Shown in pieces: positions 9,507-17,062 of a stretch of 64,000 nucleotides of DNA (position 1 is the first letter of the stretch; every line of letters begins with the position of its first letter). A program made the translations under genes and the position numbers. The stretch covers positions 186,001 to 250,000 of the forward strand of contig JAGDZR010000004.1 of NCBI GenBank assembly GCA_049115695.1, read 5' to 3'. The notes below the pieces were generated by a model. That model was not told where the DNA came from, did no database searches, and saw only the letters and a list, made by a program, of their open reading frames with translations. The DNA comes from JAGDZR01 sp049115695. Its GTDB lineage: Bacteria; Bacteroidota; Bacteroidia; Cytophagales; Cyclobacteriaceae.

Positions 9507-11587
9507 TCTTTGGGAATATTGATGCTAAAGATAGTACCTACAGGATTTGTATTGTCCACCTCAATAGTCCCCCCATGCCCCTTGGTCACGATATCATAGC
9601 ACATACTGAGCCCTAGTCCGGTTCCTTCTCCTGTTGCCTTTGTTGTGAAAAAAGGTTGGAAGATTTTATCCCGAACATGTTCCGGGATGCCCGGGCCATT
9701 GTCGGTGATGGTGATCAACACCCCCCTTTGTCCCCCCTCAGAAGGGGGAATGGTTCTGGTGGCAATGGTGACAAGAGGTTTAGAGTCGCTCTCCCTGGAT
9801 GTCATGGTACCCTCGTCTCCTTCAACAGGCTCAGGATGACTCGGGTTTTCTGATACGGCCTGAAACGCATTGTTAATCAAATTGAGAAGTACCCGGCCAA
9901 TGTCCTGAGGAACTACACTGATCTTAGGTAGGCTTTCATCAAGTTCCAGTTTAAACTCGGAATTGAAGGACTTGTCTTTAGCACGAAACCCATGATACGC
10001 CAGCCTCAGATACTCATCGCAAAGTGCATTGATATCTGTCGGTTCTTTTTCTCCCGACCCGGTACGAGAGTGCTGGAGCATGCTCCTTACAATTCCCTCG
10101 GCGCGCTTGCCGTGGTGGGTAACTTTGTCTTCGTTTTCGATCAAGTCATTGGCAATGGATTTTGCCTCGTCAATATCCCCTTTGTCGAGTTCTTCTTTGA
10201 TCTCTTCTGCCAGCTCTTTGTTCACCTCTGAGAAGTTGTTGACGAAGTTGAGCGGGTTTTGAATCTCATGGGCAATACCGGCGGTGAGTTCACCAAGTGA
10301 GGCCATTTTTTCAGAATGGATGAGTTGGGTTTGGGTGGATTTTAGGTCGTTCAGAGCACTTTCCAAAGCTAAATTCGCTCTATGTTTTTGTCTGTTGTTA
10401 CGGAAAAGAAGGATAGCAATCACGATCACCACCGTCACAAAACCAGCTGATCCAATGATTCGATATCTATTTGCTGTTAGCAGTCTCTCCTTCTCCATCT
10501 CCTGTAATTCCATTTCCGCATCGAGGTTTAAATTTCTGACAAGACTTTGTTTTTGAACATTGGTTAAACTGTCTTTATAAGCATAAGCCTCCGAAAGATA
10601 GTAGAAAGCACTATCCATATCTGATGCTTTGAAAATATTACTAAGTTGATAATTGGCATCAATCAATCCATTTGGAATATTGAGTTCTGCAAAGAGAATT
10701 CGAGCCTTTTTCAAATATATTTTTGCGGAATCATATTGATTCAAATGTTTTAGATACATAGTCCCAAATCCCACATAGGACCAGGCTAAAATTGGTGTTA
10801 GGTCACGATTTATGTTTTCAGTAATTGATCTTTTAAAATAAAATTTCGCAGAGTCATATTGACCATTCTTTGAATGACTGATCGCTAATTGATTGAAAAC
10901 AAAACCTTTATACTTTTTGTACTCAGCTTTGCGCAGATAGTCCAGGGATATCCGTCCGAAATACTGAGCAGAATCCACTCTATTGAAGCTAGAACTTGCT
11001 TCTGCAAGATTAAAATACACCCACGCGAGGAGAGAAGGGTCATTAAGCTGAGTCGCGGTTACAAGAGCCTCATGATAGAATTTATAAGCCTCATAATGGT
11101 CTCCCATAATGATATACATGATACCTGTAATATTTTGGGACATTCCGAATATTGTTTTCCTCGCTGTTTCAAAGGCCGCTGTTTCAGACAGTCGATTTAA
11201 CCCCACAATATCCTCAGATATTTTCAAATCACTTAGGATTTTCCGAGCTATTAACTGATGTCTTAATGCTTCTGGAAAACGGGCCTTTGGGGATAAAGTC
11301 ATCCCCAAATGGGTACGTACATCTGCTTCCCACAGTGGTTGACTTAACTTCTGAGAAAGTTCATGAGCAATAGACAGGTAGTAAAAGGCGCTATCGAAAT
11401 CTCCGCTTTCATAATAGAAGCCCAGATCTCTGGCAAGAAACATCTTCAGTGTATCGCTTTCGGAATTTTCAAATTCCATTCTTCGCTCACTAACTTCTGA
11501 CTTCTCCGGAATATCCCAATAAGGATTTTGAGCCACCATTTTGAAGGCTATAAACATGAAGGGAGTTATAAGAATCCATTTTATCAT
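9503..11587 (-). CDS. TPR sensor histidine kinase (HK4)
   Basis: 694 residues: signal peptide (1-19), periplasmic TPR region (about 30-365), one transmembrane helix (about 375-395), HisKA and HATPase_c. His440 lies in GIAHEIQNPLNF. The catalytic domain holds two repeat-derived inserts, PSHPEPVEGDEG just after the N-box and PPSEGGQRGV just before the G1 box, whereas the other kinases have one each. Small deviations are DKIFQPFF for DKIFEPFF and SMCYDIV for SMSYDIV. It overlaps HK3 and HK5 by 4 bp. Its dimerisation helices (EELDKGDIDEAKSIANDL) are identical to HK5. Confidence 0.9.
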   Translation of the reverse strand: MIKWILITPFMFIAFKMVAQNPYWDIPEKSEVSERRMEFENSESDTLKMFLARDLGFYYESGDFDSAFYYLSIAHELSQKLSQPLWEADVRTHLGMTLSPKARFPEALRHQLIARKILSDLKISEDIVGLNRLSETAAFETARKTIFGMSQNITGIMYIIMGDHYEAYKFYHEALVTATQLNDPSLLAWVYFNLAEASSSFNRVDSAQYFGRISLDYLRKAEYKKYKGFVFNQLAISHSKNGQYDSAKFYFKRSITENINRDLTPILAWSYVGFGTMYLKHLNQYDSAKIYLKKARILFAELNIPNGLIDANYQLSNIFKASDMDSAFYYLSEAYAYKDSLTNVQKQSLVRNLNLDAEMELQEMEKERLLTANRYRIIGSAGFVTVVIVIAILLFRNNRQKHRANLALESALNDLKSTQTQLIHSEKMASLGELTAGIAHEIQNPLNFVNNFSEVNKELAEEIKEELDKGDIDEAKSIANDLIENEDKVTHHGKRAEGIVRSMLQHSRTGSGEKEPTDINALCDEYLRLAYHGFRAKDKSFNSEFKLELDESLPKISVVPQDIGRVLLNLINNAFQAVSENPSHPEPVEGDEGTMTSRESDSKPLVTIATRTIPPSEGGQRGVLITITDNGPGIPEHVRDKIFQPFFTTKATGEGTGLGLSMCYDIVTKGHGGTIEVDNTNPVGTIFSINIPKE
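9715..9752. repeat. in-frame palindromic repeat inside HK4 (G/C-run type)
   Basis: CCCCC-tcagaa-GGGGG palindrome, translated in frame as part of PPSEGGQRG, between the last two strands ahead of the G1 box. Confidence 0.65.
9813..9845. repeat. in-frame CATCCTGAGC-type repeat inside HK4
   Basis: Same element as in HK2 and HK5, differing at a single base in the Pro-Val codons. It encodes NPSHPEPVEGDEG directly after the N-box helix. Confidence 0.75.
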
Positions 11588-13602
11588 ATCGCAGATGTCT
11601 TTGGGATTTCAACAATAAATTTTGTGCCAGTCTCAATACCGGATTCCACCTCTATCATCCCCCCATGCCCCTTGGTCACGATATCATAGCTCATACTTAG
11701 TCCTAGTCCGGTACCTTCACCTGTCGGCTTGGTAGTAAAAAAAGGTTCGAAGATTTTATCCCGGACATGTTCAGGGATTCCCGGGCCATTGTCGGAGACT
11801 GTGATTTGGATGGAGTTCTCCAGCTTTTGAGTTTTGAGTTGGACAGTTGGTGAATAATTTACATCAGATGTCATGGTACCCTCGTCTCCTTCGACAGGCT
11901 CAGGATGACTCGGGTTTTCTGATACGGCCTGAAACGCATTGTTAATCAAATTGAGGAGCACCCGGCCCATGTCCTGAGGAACTACACTGATCTTAGGTAG
12001 GCTTTCGTCAAGTTCAAGTTTAAACTCGGAATTGAAGGACTTGTCCTTCGCGCGGAAACCATGATAAGCCAGCCTCAGATATTCATCGCAAAGCGCATTG
12101 ATGTCAGTCAATTCCTTTTCTCCCGACCCGGTACGAGAGTGCTGGAGCATACTTTTAACTATACCCTCAGCACGCTTGCCATGATGGTTGACCTTGTCTT
12201 CATTTTCGATCAAGTCATTGGCAATGGATTTTGCCTCGTCAATATCCCCTTTGTCGAGTTCTTCTTTGATCTCTTCTGCCAGCTCCTTATTCACCTCAGA
12301 GAAGTTGTTCACAAAATTCAACGGGTTCTGAATCTCATGCGCAATACCTGCTGTTAGCTCTCCCAGGGAAGCCATTTTTTCCGAGTGGATGAGTTGGTTT
12401 TGGGTGGATTTGAGCTGTTCAAGAGCTCTCCCAACTTCCAGATTCTTTTTCTCGAGTACAAGGTTGGCTTTCTTTCGATTTCGATGATTACGATAAAAAA
12501 TCATGCCTATTATCAGTACTGAAAGCAAAACAATAGAAATTGTAAAAATCCAAAGTCGCTGAATATTGTTCTCATAGACAACCTGGTTTCTATCTACTTC
12601 TAGCAGTCGTTCTCTTTCATTGGAAGCAATGAATGTTTCAACACTTGTTTTAATCCTAATAGAATCTAATTGTGCTTTGAAAACATTGGCGGCCTTTGAA
12701 TACTTGAGAGCCATAAACTTATCTTTCTTTTCATATAATCGAGAAAGGAGCAGATTGGCTTCAATGATTCGGGTATAAATACCTGTTTCGAGAGCGATAT
12801 CCAATGATTGAGTTGCGTAAATCAGGCTGGAATCTAATCTATCTGTTTTTTCAAATACATTAGATAACAGTTCATAGTTGGTGGACTGATCAGAGAGAGA
12901 TGTTGAGCCTTCAGGAAGCGTCAGCCGTTCTTTGAATTTGATTTCAGCCTCTATATAATTTTCCTTTTCCATAAAAAGCCGTCCCAAAACTTCCAGCGAA
13001 AATGTCTTAGGCCATTTAATTTCCTGCTGATCGGCCAAACTGTCCGCAAGCCAGGCATAATAAAAGGCTGAGTCCAGATCACTTTGAGCATAGATAAGGG
13101 CCATTAGTCCAATTGGAACTACCTCAAATTCAAAGAACTTGGCCGAATCAGCATACATCCGTGCTTCCTTAAAATAATTTATTGCCTGAGCATATTCTCC
13201 AATATCAGAATACGTTGAGCCCAGAATTCCCCTGAAAACAGACATATAATTCAGTGATTTGGCTGAATCCGACTTTCTAAGTCCTTCCAAACTATATTCC
13301 AAAGACAAGACATGGTTACCAAGCGCCCTGTGAGTTAGTGAGATACCATCCAATGCCATGAGTTCTGGCTGAAGGTTGTTGGTTGTTCTAGCTAGCGAAA
13401 GAGCCTTTTCTGCATAATAAATTGCAGAATCAGGATGATCCCATTTGTAATACTGACAAAGCACCGCCAAGGTACTGGCACGCAAACTATCATTTTGGTT
13501 ATGCTCCAGGGAATGTATAAGGCTGTCCATGATCATATTCTGAGAAATGACCTGAAAGCTCCAAACCAAAAATACGAGTGAGGTAAAAAAAACTTTTCTC
13601 AT
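11584..13602 (-). CDS. TPR sensor histidine kinase (HK5, first gene of operon)
   Basis: 672 residues from the ATG at 13602, chosen because it is followed at once by a signal peptide (MRKVFFTSLVFL) and preceded by TTAAGG. An upstream in-frame TTG at 13632 is less likely. Periplasmic TPR region, one transmembrane helix (about 355-378), coiled coil, HisKA (His422 in GIAHEIQNPLNF) and HATPase_c follow. The DVNYSPTVQLKTQKLENS segment is identical to HK2 and the helices to HK4. It ends in an ATGA overlap with HK4. As first gene it probably carries the operon promoter within 13603-13919. Confidence 0.9.
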   Translation of the reverse strand: MRKVFFTSLVFLVWSFQVISQNMIMDSLIHSLEHNQNDSLRASTLAVLCQYYKWDHPDSAIYYAEKALSLARTTNNLQPELMALDGISLTHRALGNHVLSLEYSLEGLRKSDSAKSLNYMSVFRGILGSTYSDIGEYAQAINYFKEARMYADSAKFFEFEVVPIGLMALIYAQSDLDSAFYYAWLADSLADQQEIKWPKTFSLEVLGRLFMEKENYIEAEIKFKERLTLPEGSTSLSDQSTNYELLSNVFEKTDRLDSSLIYATQSLDIALETGIYTRIIEANLLLSRLYEKKDKFMALKYSKAANVFKAQLDSIRIKTSVETFIASNERERLLEVDRNQVVYENNIQRLWIFTISIVLLSVLIIGMIFYRNHRNRKKANLVLEKKNLEVGRALEQLKSTQNQLIHSEKMASLGELTAGIAHEIQNPLNFVNNFSEVNKELAEEIKEELDKGDIDEAKSIANDLIENEDKVNHHGKRAEGIVKSMLQHSRTGSGEKELTDINALCDEYLRLAYHGFRAKDKSFNSEFKLELDESLPKISVVPQDMGRVLLNLINNAFQAVSENPSHPEPVEGDEGTMTSDVNYSPTVQLKTQKLENSIQITVSDNGPGIPEHVRDKIFEPFFTTKPTGEGTGLGLSMSYDIVTKGHGGMIEVESGIETGTKFIVEIPKTSAI
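11882..11914. repeat. in-frame CATCCTGAGC-type repeat inside HK5
   Basis: Matches the exact 20-mer CATCCTGAGCCTGTCGAAGG on the minus strand, translated in frame as part of NPSHPEPVEGDEG after the N-box. The flanking sequence is almost identical to HK2 over more than 100 bp. Confidence 0.75.
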
Positions 13603-13919
13603 CCTTAAGGTAGTAAGGCCAATGTAAAACAACTTTCCATTCTCATAATTGATGAATCAAATGTTGTGCGCCATCCATAATGTTTTCAGGAATCCCCGAA
13701 CTATTAATGGAAGCTGCGATGATATACCCAAATGACATGTTCAACGAACATCTGAAACGCTGCAACCAACAAGCATTAAATAAGAGCAGTAACATGACGA
13801 TAGCGAGATTTTTCAAAATACAGGTAATATGTAATATAACCACATTGGCTTAATGTCCCTTATCTCTGCATATCTCATATTGTTTTGATTCTAGTCATAA
13901 GGGAATAAATTGCTGAACC
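13603..13919. other. intergenic region between divergent kinase genes
   Basis: This region must hold the promoters of the five-kinase operon (minus) and of the cNMP-binding kinase (plus). The only clear structure is an 8-bp inverted repeat, TCCCTTAT (13856-13863) and ATAAGGGA (13897-13904), ending 15 bp before the plus-strand ATG; it could be an operator or an mRNA hairpin. A 66-codon minus-strand frame (13643-13843) has one hydrophobic stretch but no recognisable family. Confidence 0.5.
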
Positions 13920-15095
13920 ATGCAACACCAGGAACTCAATCAACGATTAGCATTACTCAAAAACGTGATCTTCTTCAGCCACCTGGAAGACGATCAATTA
14001 GAAGGGTTGGCAAATGCAATGGAGCCCATGGAACTACAGCCCAATGATCGATTATTCACAAAAGGAGATGTGGGCAATAGCATGTTTATCGTTGAGTCCG
14101 GATCTCTCAATGTGCATGATGGCGACTATGTATTTGCCAAAATCGAGCCACCAGGAATCGTGGGAGAATATGCACTGCTGGATCAGAGGACCAGGTCGGC
14201 CTCCATTACTGCCACGACAAATACCAAATTGCTTTGCCTCAGCCAGTATTCATTTAACAGGATCACAAGCGAAACACCGGAAGTCAAAGACCATATTGTC
14301 ACCACCCTACTATTGCAACTTCGTCAGCGCAATGAGTGGGAAGAACAACTGGCCGCTAAAAACAAGCAGATACAGGAGCAGAAAGATGAAATAGAAAAGC
14401 AACGGGATCTCAAGAACAAATTCTTCTCCATCATATCACATGATCTACGCGGACCCATCAGTTCGTTTCAGGGCATCACGAGTATTCTTCAGCACTACCT
14501 GGCCAAGGGTGACATGGACAATGTACAAGGGCTAATGGAGGAGATCGATTTCACCTGCAACAATCTCAGTCAACTATTGGACAATTTGCTGAACTGGGCC
14601 TCAACCGAACAAGGTCAAATGCCCTACAATCCTGAAGAAATCGAACTGGATGCCATCATCAATGAATTGTTCGATAATTTTAGAGCTACGGCGCTCGCCA
14701 AACGAATAAAACTTGCATCCCAACCATCTACATCAAGTACATTGTATGTCGACCGCAACAGTGCCACCACCATCCTCAGGAACCTGATCCACAATAGTCT
14801 CAAGTTTACACCAACTGGTGGTACCATTGACATCAGCAGCACACAAGAAGGTACTGACATCAAGATCAAACTATCAGATACAGGACAGGGAATGGATACC
14901 GAAACTACGCGTACGCTCTTTGAGCACGAGCCCAAAAGCACCTATGGCACGCAGGGAGAAAAAGGCACGGGAATCGGACTTCAGATAGTCCGTGAGTTTA
15001 TCAGGATGAACAAGGGTAGAATTGAAGTTTCCAGTGAAGTGGGTCAAGGATCCACCTTCAACGTTTGGCTTCCCGCCTCAGAATTAGCTTCCTAA
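13920..15095 (+). CDS. cyclic-nucleotide-binding sensor histidine kinase
   Basis: 391 residues, no signal peptide or transmembrane helix, so cytoplasmic. Residues about 12-135 form a cNMP-binding (CAP_ED) domain. The phosphate-binding cassette G82-E83-Y-A-L-L...R92-S93-A94 keeps the Glu, Arg and Ser that contact cAMP in CRP. A coiled coil (about 138-166) leads into HisKA with His174 (FFSIISHDLRGP) and a HATPase_c domain with N-box HNSLKF, DTGQGM and GTGIGL. Kinase activity is therefore likely to be gated by a cyclic nucleotide. The gene lies about 11 kb from a class III cyclase gene. Its 3' end overlaps the response regulator on the other strand by 12 bp. Confidence 0.9.
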   Translation: MQHQELNQRLALLKNVIFFSHLEDDQLEGLANAMEPMELQPNDRLFTKGDVGNSMFIVESGSLNVHDGDYVFAKIEPPGIVGEYALLDQRTRSASITATTNTKLLCLSQYSFNRITSETPEVKDHIVTTLLLQLRQRNEWEEQLAAKNKQIQEQKDEIEKQRDLKNKFFSIISHDLRGPISSFQGITSILQHYLAKGDMDNVQGLMEEIDFTCNNLSQLLDNLLNWASTEQGQMPYNPEEIELDAIINELFDNFRATALAKRIKLASQPSTSSTLYVDRNSATTILRNLIHNSLKFTPTGGTIDISSTQEGTDIKIKLSDTGQGMDTETTRTLFEHEPKSTYGTQGEKGTGIGLQIVREFIRMNKGRIEVSSEVGQGSTFNVWLPASELAS

Positions 15096-15464
15096 AATTT
15101 CTTTCAACCTACCTTCTAAAACTTCAGAAGACTTAAGGTCAAATTTATTGATGTATCCTGTTACATTGGGAAGTCCCTCTATGCTTGACGCTTCCAGTGA
15201 AGTCACAATAATCACCTTGGGTTTTGGCTCCATCTCGTTGATTTTGGGCTCCAACCAATCCATCAAATAGCCCCCGCCAGCATGAGGCATTTCCATATCT
15301 AAAAAAAGAAGATCTGGTTTATTGGAGATCAGTGCCGTCGCACCCTTTACAGAGTTTGTATAAGTGTGCTTCAAGCTCAACCAGTCGATATCGTCAATAA
15401 AAACTGAGAGTTTGCGAAGGAAAATGGCGTCATCATCAATCGCCATACAAGTTGTTTGATCCAT
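15084..15464 (-). CDS. single-domain response regulator
   Basis: 126 residues from the ATG at 15464. The frame is open further upstream, but that part does not resemble a receiver domain and the domain begins at once after this ATG. The acidic pocket is Asp10-Asp11, the phosphoacceptor Asp56 (LLFLDMEMP), the switch Thr is in VIIVTS and the Lys in INKF. No DNA-binding or enzymatic output domain is present, so it acts by protein contact or as a phosphate shuttle. It is convergent with, and overlaps by 12 bp, the cNMP-binding kinase, which is its most obvious partner. The five-kinase operon also lacks a regulator and could use it. Confidence 0.85.
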   Translation of the reverse strand: MDQTTCMAIDDDAIFLRKLSVFIDDIDWLSLKHTYTNSVKGATALISNKPDLLFLDMEMPHAGGGYLMDWLEPKINEMEPKPKVIIVTSLEASSIEGLPNVTGYINKFDLKSSEVLEGRLKEILGS

Positions 15465-15540
15465 TGTGCTAAGTTGTTTGCTTAAATATAATTTAAACCC
15501 TGACAATGCAATAGCGCAAAGGGCCATTCCTAAAGTCCAT

Positions 15541-16176
15541 TCATATTTCGGCAAGCAATTCCGAAATAACCCTATGGCCTCCCGTGTATTCAACGGTTCG
15601 TGGAGTCCTGCCAACGGCTCGTTCGATCAACTGCTGTTGCATTTCCTTCAATCCTGGACGCATGAATGGGTCATCATCTGCAAAGAAGTAGGTAATATCC
15701 AAATCTGATGACCAGTGATCAACCGCTTCTTTCGGAAGATCATCTGGAAACAAACCTGCCCACAAAACCAGCTGATGGAATCGAATACCGGAGAATGCAC
15801 CAAACCGACAAGCGGTCGCTGCTCCCTGTGAAAATCCAAACAAGATCAATTTCTCAGTCCTAAAATCTCCCAACTCCTGTTCAACTACCGCTTTCAAATA
15901 AGACTGCTGATTGTCGATTTCTGTCAACCTATCCTCCTTAGTCATCCAGCAAGCTCCGACTCTGCCTGTATAACCCTCCAGGTAATACTTACTGAGTCCC
16001 TGTGGGGCAATAACGAAGTGTTCTGCCGAATCTAGTCCTTCAAATTTTTTGATAAAGTACTGAGCCAACATGCCCTGCCCATGAAAGACAATCCAAACAC
16101 ATTTGGTCTGATCTGTCAACTCATTGAGGGTGCAATATGAAGCTTGTATGGTAGTTGCTAAATGATGCTGTTTCAC
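15541..16176 (-). CDS. serine esterase (alpha/beta hydrolase, phospholipase/carboxylesterase type)
   Basis: 211 residues, the usual size of the family that includes YpfH-like carboxylesterases. The oxyanion motif is FHGQG (32-36), the nucleophile Ser116 in GFSQGA, the acid an Asp in FFADDDPF and the catalytic His201 in TGGHRV. No signal peptide, so cytoplasmic. It likely cleaves short acyl esters or lysophospholipids; the substrate cannot be read from sequence. It lies 9 bp downstream of the FNR-type regulator gene on the same strand and may be co-transcribed with it. Confidence 0.8.
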   Translation of the reverse strand: MKQHHLATTIQASYCTLNELTDQTKCVWIVFHGQGMLAQYFIKKFEGLDSAEHFVIAPQGLSKYYLEGYTGRVGACWMTKEDRLTEIDNQQSYLKAVVEQELGDFRTEKLILFGFSQGAATACRFGAFSGIRFHQLVLWAGLFPDDLPKEAVDHWSSDLDITYFFADDDPFMRPGLKEMQQQLIERAVGRTPRTVEYTGGHRVISELLAEI

Positions 16177-16185
16177 ACTCGGAAT

Positions 16186-16893
16186 TTAACCTACTCTGCT
16201 TAGATAATGCAATTTGGCTTCATCCAAAATGAGCATGCGTTGATGATTCAGTTCAATTAACCTGTCCTTTTTAAACTCCTTGATCAGTCGGGAAATGCTT
16301 TCCTGTGTTGTGGCAATCAGATCGCTCATATCCTTTCTGGTGATGGTCAATTCAAATTCCGATTGTTCGTAAATGCTGTTTTTCAGATGCAGTATCAGCT
16401 CAGCAAATCTTCCCCTTATTTGCTTTTGTGTCAAACTCAACATGTGCTGATATCCCCTGATCACCTCGCTGCTCAGCATGTGCATGACTTGATTGGCAAA
16501 AGCCTGATTCTCCTCAACCAGTTTCATGAATGTACCAATGTCCACCAGGCAAACTTCCGTATCCGTGAGCGCCTCTACCGTATAGTGATAGACTAGGTCT
16601 CCTTCATTGAATACAGACGGAAGTCCAACAAAATGTCCGTTCCTTTCGATCGAGATGATTGTTGGGTTACCTTGTTTTTCAATGAATATCTTGACAAGTC
16701 CTTTTTTGACAAATAACATATTGGACAGAAAGGCCCCTTCCTTGCACATAATCTCCCCTTTTCGATAGCTCAATTCACTTCGATGTTGATCAACCAGGGC
16801 TAATTGTGCAGGGGTAAGTGTCTTGAATGCGATAGACATACACGAGCAATTCATGCATTTCACAAGAATACGGGAAGGACTGTAAGACAACAT
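16186..16893 (-). CDS. FNR-type oxygen-responsive transcriptional regulator (Crp/Fnr family)
   Basis: 235 residues from the ATG at 16893. The frame extends to a TTG at 16956, but the ATG is the better start. The N-terminal Cys13, Cys16 and Cys18 (KCMNCSCMS) plus Cys115 (DTEVCLVD) align with the Fe-S ligands of E. coli FNR, the last one at the position of FNR Cys122. The effector domain lacks the cAMP cassette. The recognition helix reads TTQESISRLI, keeping the E-x-x-S-R residues with which FNR reads TTGAT. A perfect TTGAT-N4-ATCAA box touches its start codon, suggesting autoregulation. It is divergent from the sulfur-reductase operon, its probable main target. Confidence 0.85.
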   Translation of the reverse strand: MLSYSPSRILVKCMNCSCMSIAFKTLTPAQLALVDQHRSELSYRKGEIMCKEGAFLSNMLFVKKGLVKIFIEKQGNPTIISIERNGHFVGLPSVFNEGDLVYHYTVEALTDTEVCLVDIGTFMKLVEENQAFANQVMHMLSSEVIRGYQHMLSLTQKQIRGRFAELILHLKNSIYEQSEFELTITRKDMSDLIATTQESISRLIKEFKKDRLIELNHQRMLILDEAKLHYLSRVG

Positions 16894-16907
16894 TTGATCT
16901 GGATCAA
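16894..16907. promoter_or_regulatory. FNR box, perfect match
   Basis: TTGATCTGGATCAA matches the E. coli FNR consensus TTGAT-N4-ATCAA at all ten defined positions and is extended by one T and one A outside. It directly precedes the ATG of the FNR-type regulator, so binding there would most simply repress or tune that gene. Confidence 0.7.
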
Positions 16908-16972
16908 ATTTTATATTGACTAAGTTATTAATCGAACTTGACCCAACACAGGACAAATGTCAGCTCTTTCAT

Positions 16973-16986
16973 CTGATCTTAATCTA
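16973..16986. promoter_or_regulatory. candidate FNR half-degenerate box
   Basis: CTGATCTTAATCTA matches eight of ten FNR positions. It is 77 bp before the first gene of the sulfur-reductase operon, a distance compatible with activation. Confidence 0.4.
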
Positions 16987-17006
16987 AATTACTTACGCAT
17001 TCAGGC

Positions 17007-17020
17007 CTGATATGCATCAT
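17007..17020. promoter_or_regulatory. candidate FNR half-degenerate box
   Basis: CTGATATGCATCAT matches eight of ten FNR positions, centred 34 bp from the previous candidate and 43 bp before the ATG at 17063. Confidence 0.35.
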
Positions 17021-17062
17021 TGAAAATGGATCGGTCACCCGTTTTTAAAACTGAAGGAGCAT

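Noticed and set aside
13643..13843. 66-codon minus-strand frame ending 11 bp before an in-frame TTG of HK5
   Set aside because: It has one hydrophobic stretch but no known family, no ribosome site and no support beyond being open; noted only as a possible small lipoprotein.
15465..15614. Longer start for the single-domain response regulator
   Set aside because: The added residues do not belong to a receiver domain and the frame crosses into the end of the esterase gene.
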